From assembly GCA_032718475.1 (NCBI GenBank), contig JAUCBJ010002090.1, forward strand, positions 1 to 26,959: a stretch of 26,959 nt of DNA, given 5' to 3'. The stretch comes from Nemertoderma westbladi (lineage: Eukaryota; Xenacoelomorpha; Nemertodermatida; Nemertodermatidae). How positions within the stretch are numbered: position 1 is the first letter of the stretch; the number at the start of each line of letters is the position of its first letter. Positions 26,763 through 26,959 of this stretch are shown in pieces. Under the pieces are notes generated by a model that worked only from the letters and a program-made list of their open reading frames with translations, was not told the origin of the DNA and did not search any database. A program made the translations under genes and the position numbers.

Positions 26763-26959
26763 ACCTAGTATTAATCGGTACAACCTATCCAGGGCAGGTA
26801 CATTTATTATTATTATTATTAATAAGTTAAATCCTGTTAAAATATAGTGAAAATGGTTATTTTTAGTAGGTCTATAAACGACTCATTGTTATTATGAGAT
26901 AAGATTAAGAATGCCTGATGGTGATTATTTAATAAATATAATCCCAGTTTAGTGTTGTG
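26763..26959. other. AT-rich flank
   Basis: A second (ATT)n run lies at about 26802-26821. No coding sequence was seen. Confidence 0.3.

Overview
The window looks like nuclear DNA of an invertebrate animal, probably a bilaterian. It is AT-rich and gene-poor, and intron-bearing coding sequence sits among several non-LTR retrotransposons, tRNA-derived SINE-like pieces, a hAT-like MITE and many minisatellites. The species cannot be named from the sequence.

Host genes. An uninterrupted 614-residue ORF (951-2795, +) encodes a type I membrane receptor-like protein with a signal peptide, a cysteine-rich ectodomain ending in a fibronectin III fold, one membrane helix and a tyrosine-rich tail. Two phase-compatible exons (9628-9892 and 10251-10428, +) belong to an ankyrin-repeat protein whose remaining exons were not found. 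Between these genes (2.8-9.6 kb) are repeats: two tRNA-derived SINE-like pieces, a 19-bp array (6 copies), a 147-bp duplication carrying CTCF-like motifs, a 33-bp hairpin, a 28-bp array (16 copies), a 37-bp duplication and a hAT-like MITE.

The right-hand 15 kb is a nest of LINEs. A decayed L2-type LINE on the + strand is in two pieces: endonuclease at about 11422-11928, and RT plus 3' end at about 24549-26762. The pieces meet at one point of the L2 protein, and both broken edges carry a near-identical 7-8 bp word, as expected for a target-site duplication. The intervening ~12.6 kb begins with the A/T-rich tail of a minus-strand LINE (ORF2 12443-15736; likely ORF1 16666-17505). A nearly intact plus-strand LINE (ORF1 17761-19704; ORF2 19875-23979 across one frameshift; 3' end about 24433) appears inserted in the 5' part of that minus-strand element.

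The most unusual system is the plus-strand LINE. Its ORF1 joins a SAP-like DNA-binding helix pair, a coiled coil, a GC-rich 18-bp repeat tract and an SGNH esterase domain. Its ORF2 begins with about 350 residues of multi-pass membrane protein, then a 2A-like ribosome-skipping motif (GDIHSNPGP), and only then the APE endonuclease and reverse transcriptase. If the 2A motif works, one ORF would give a membrane protein plus a free EN-RT enzyme.
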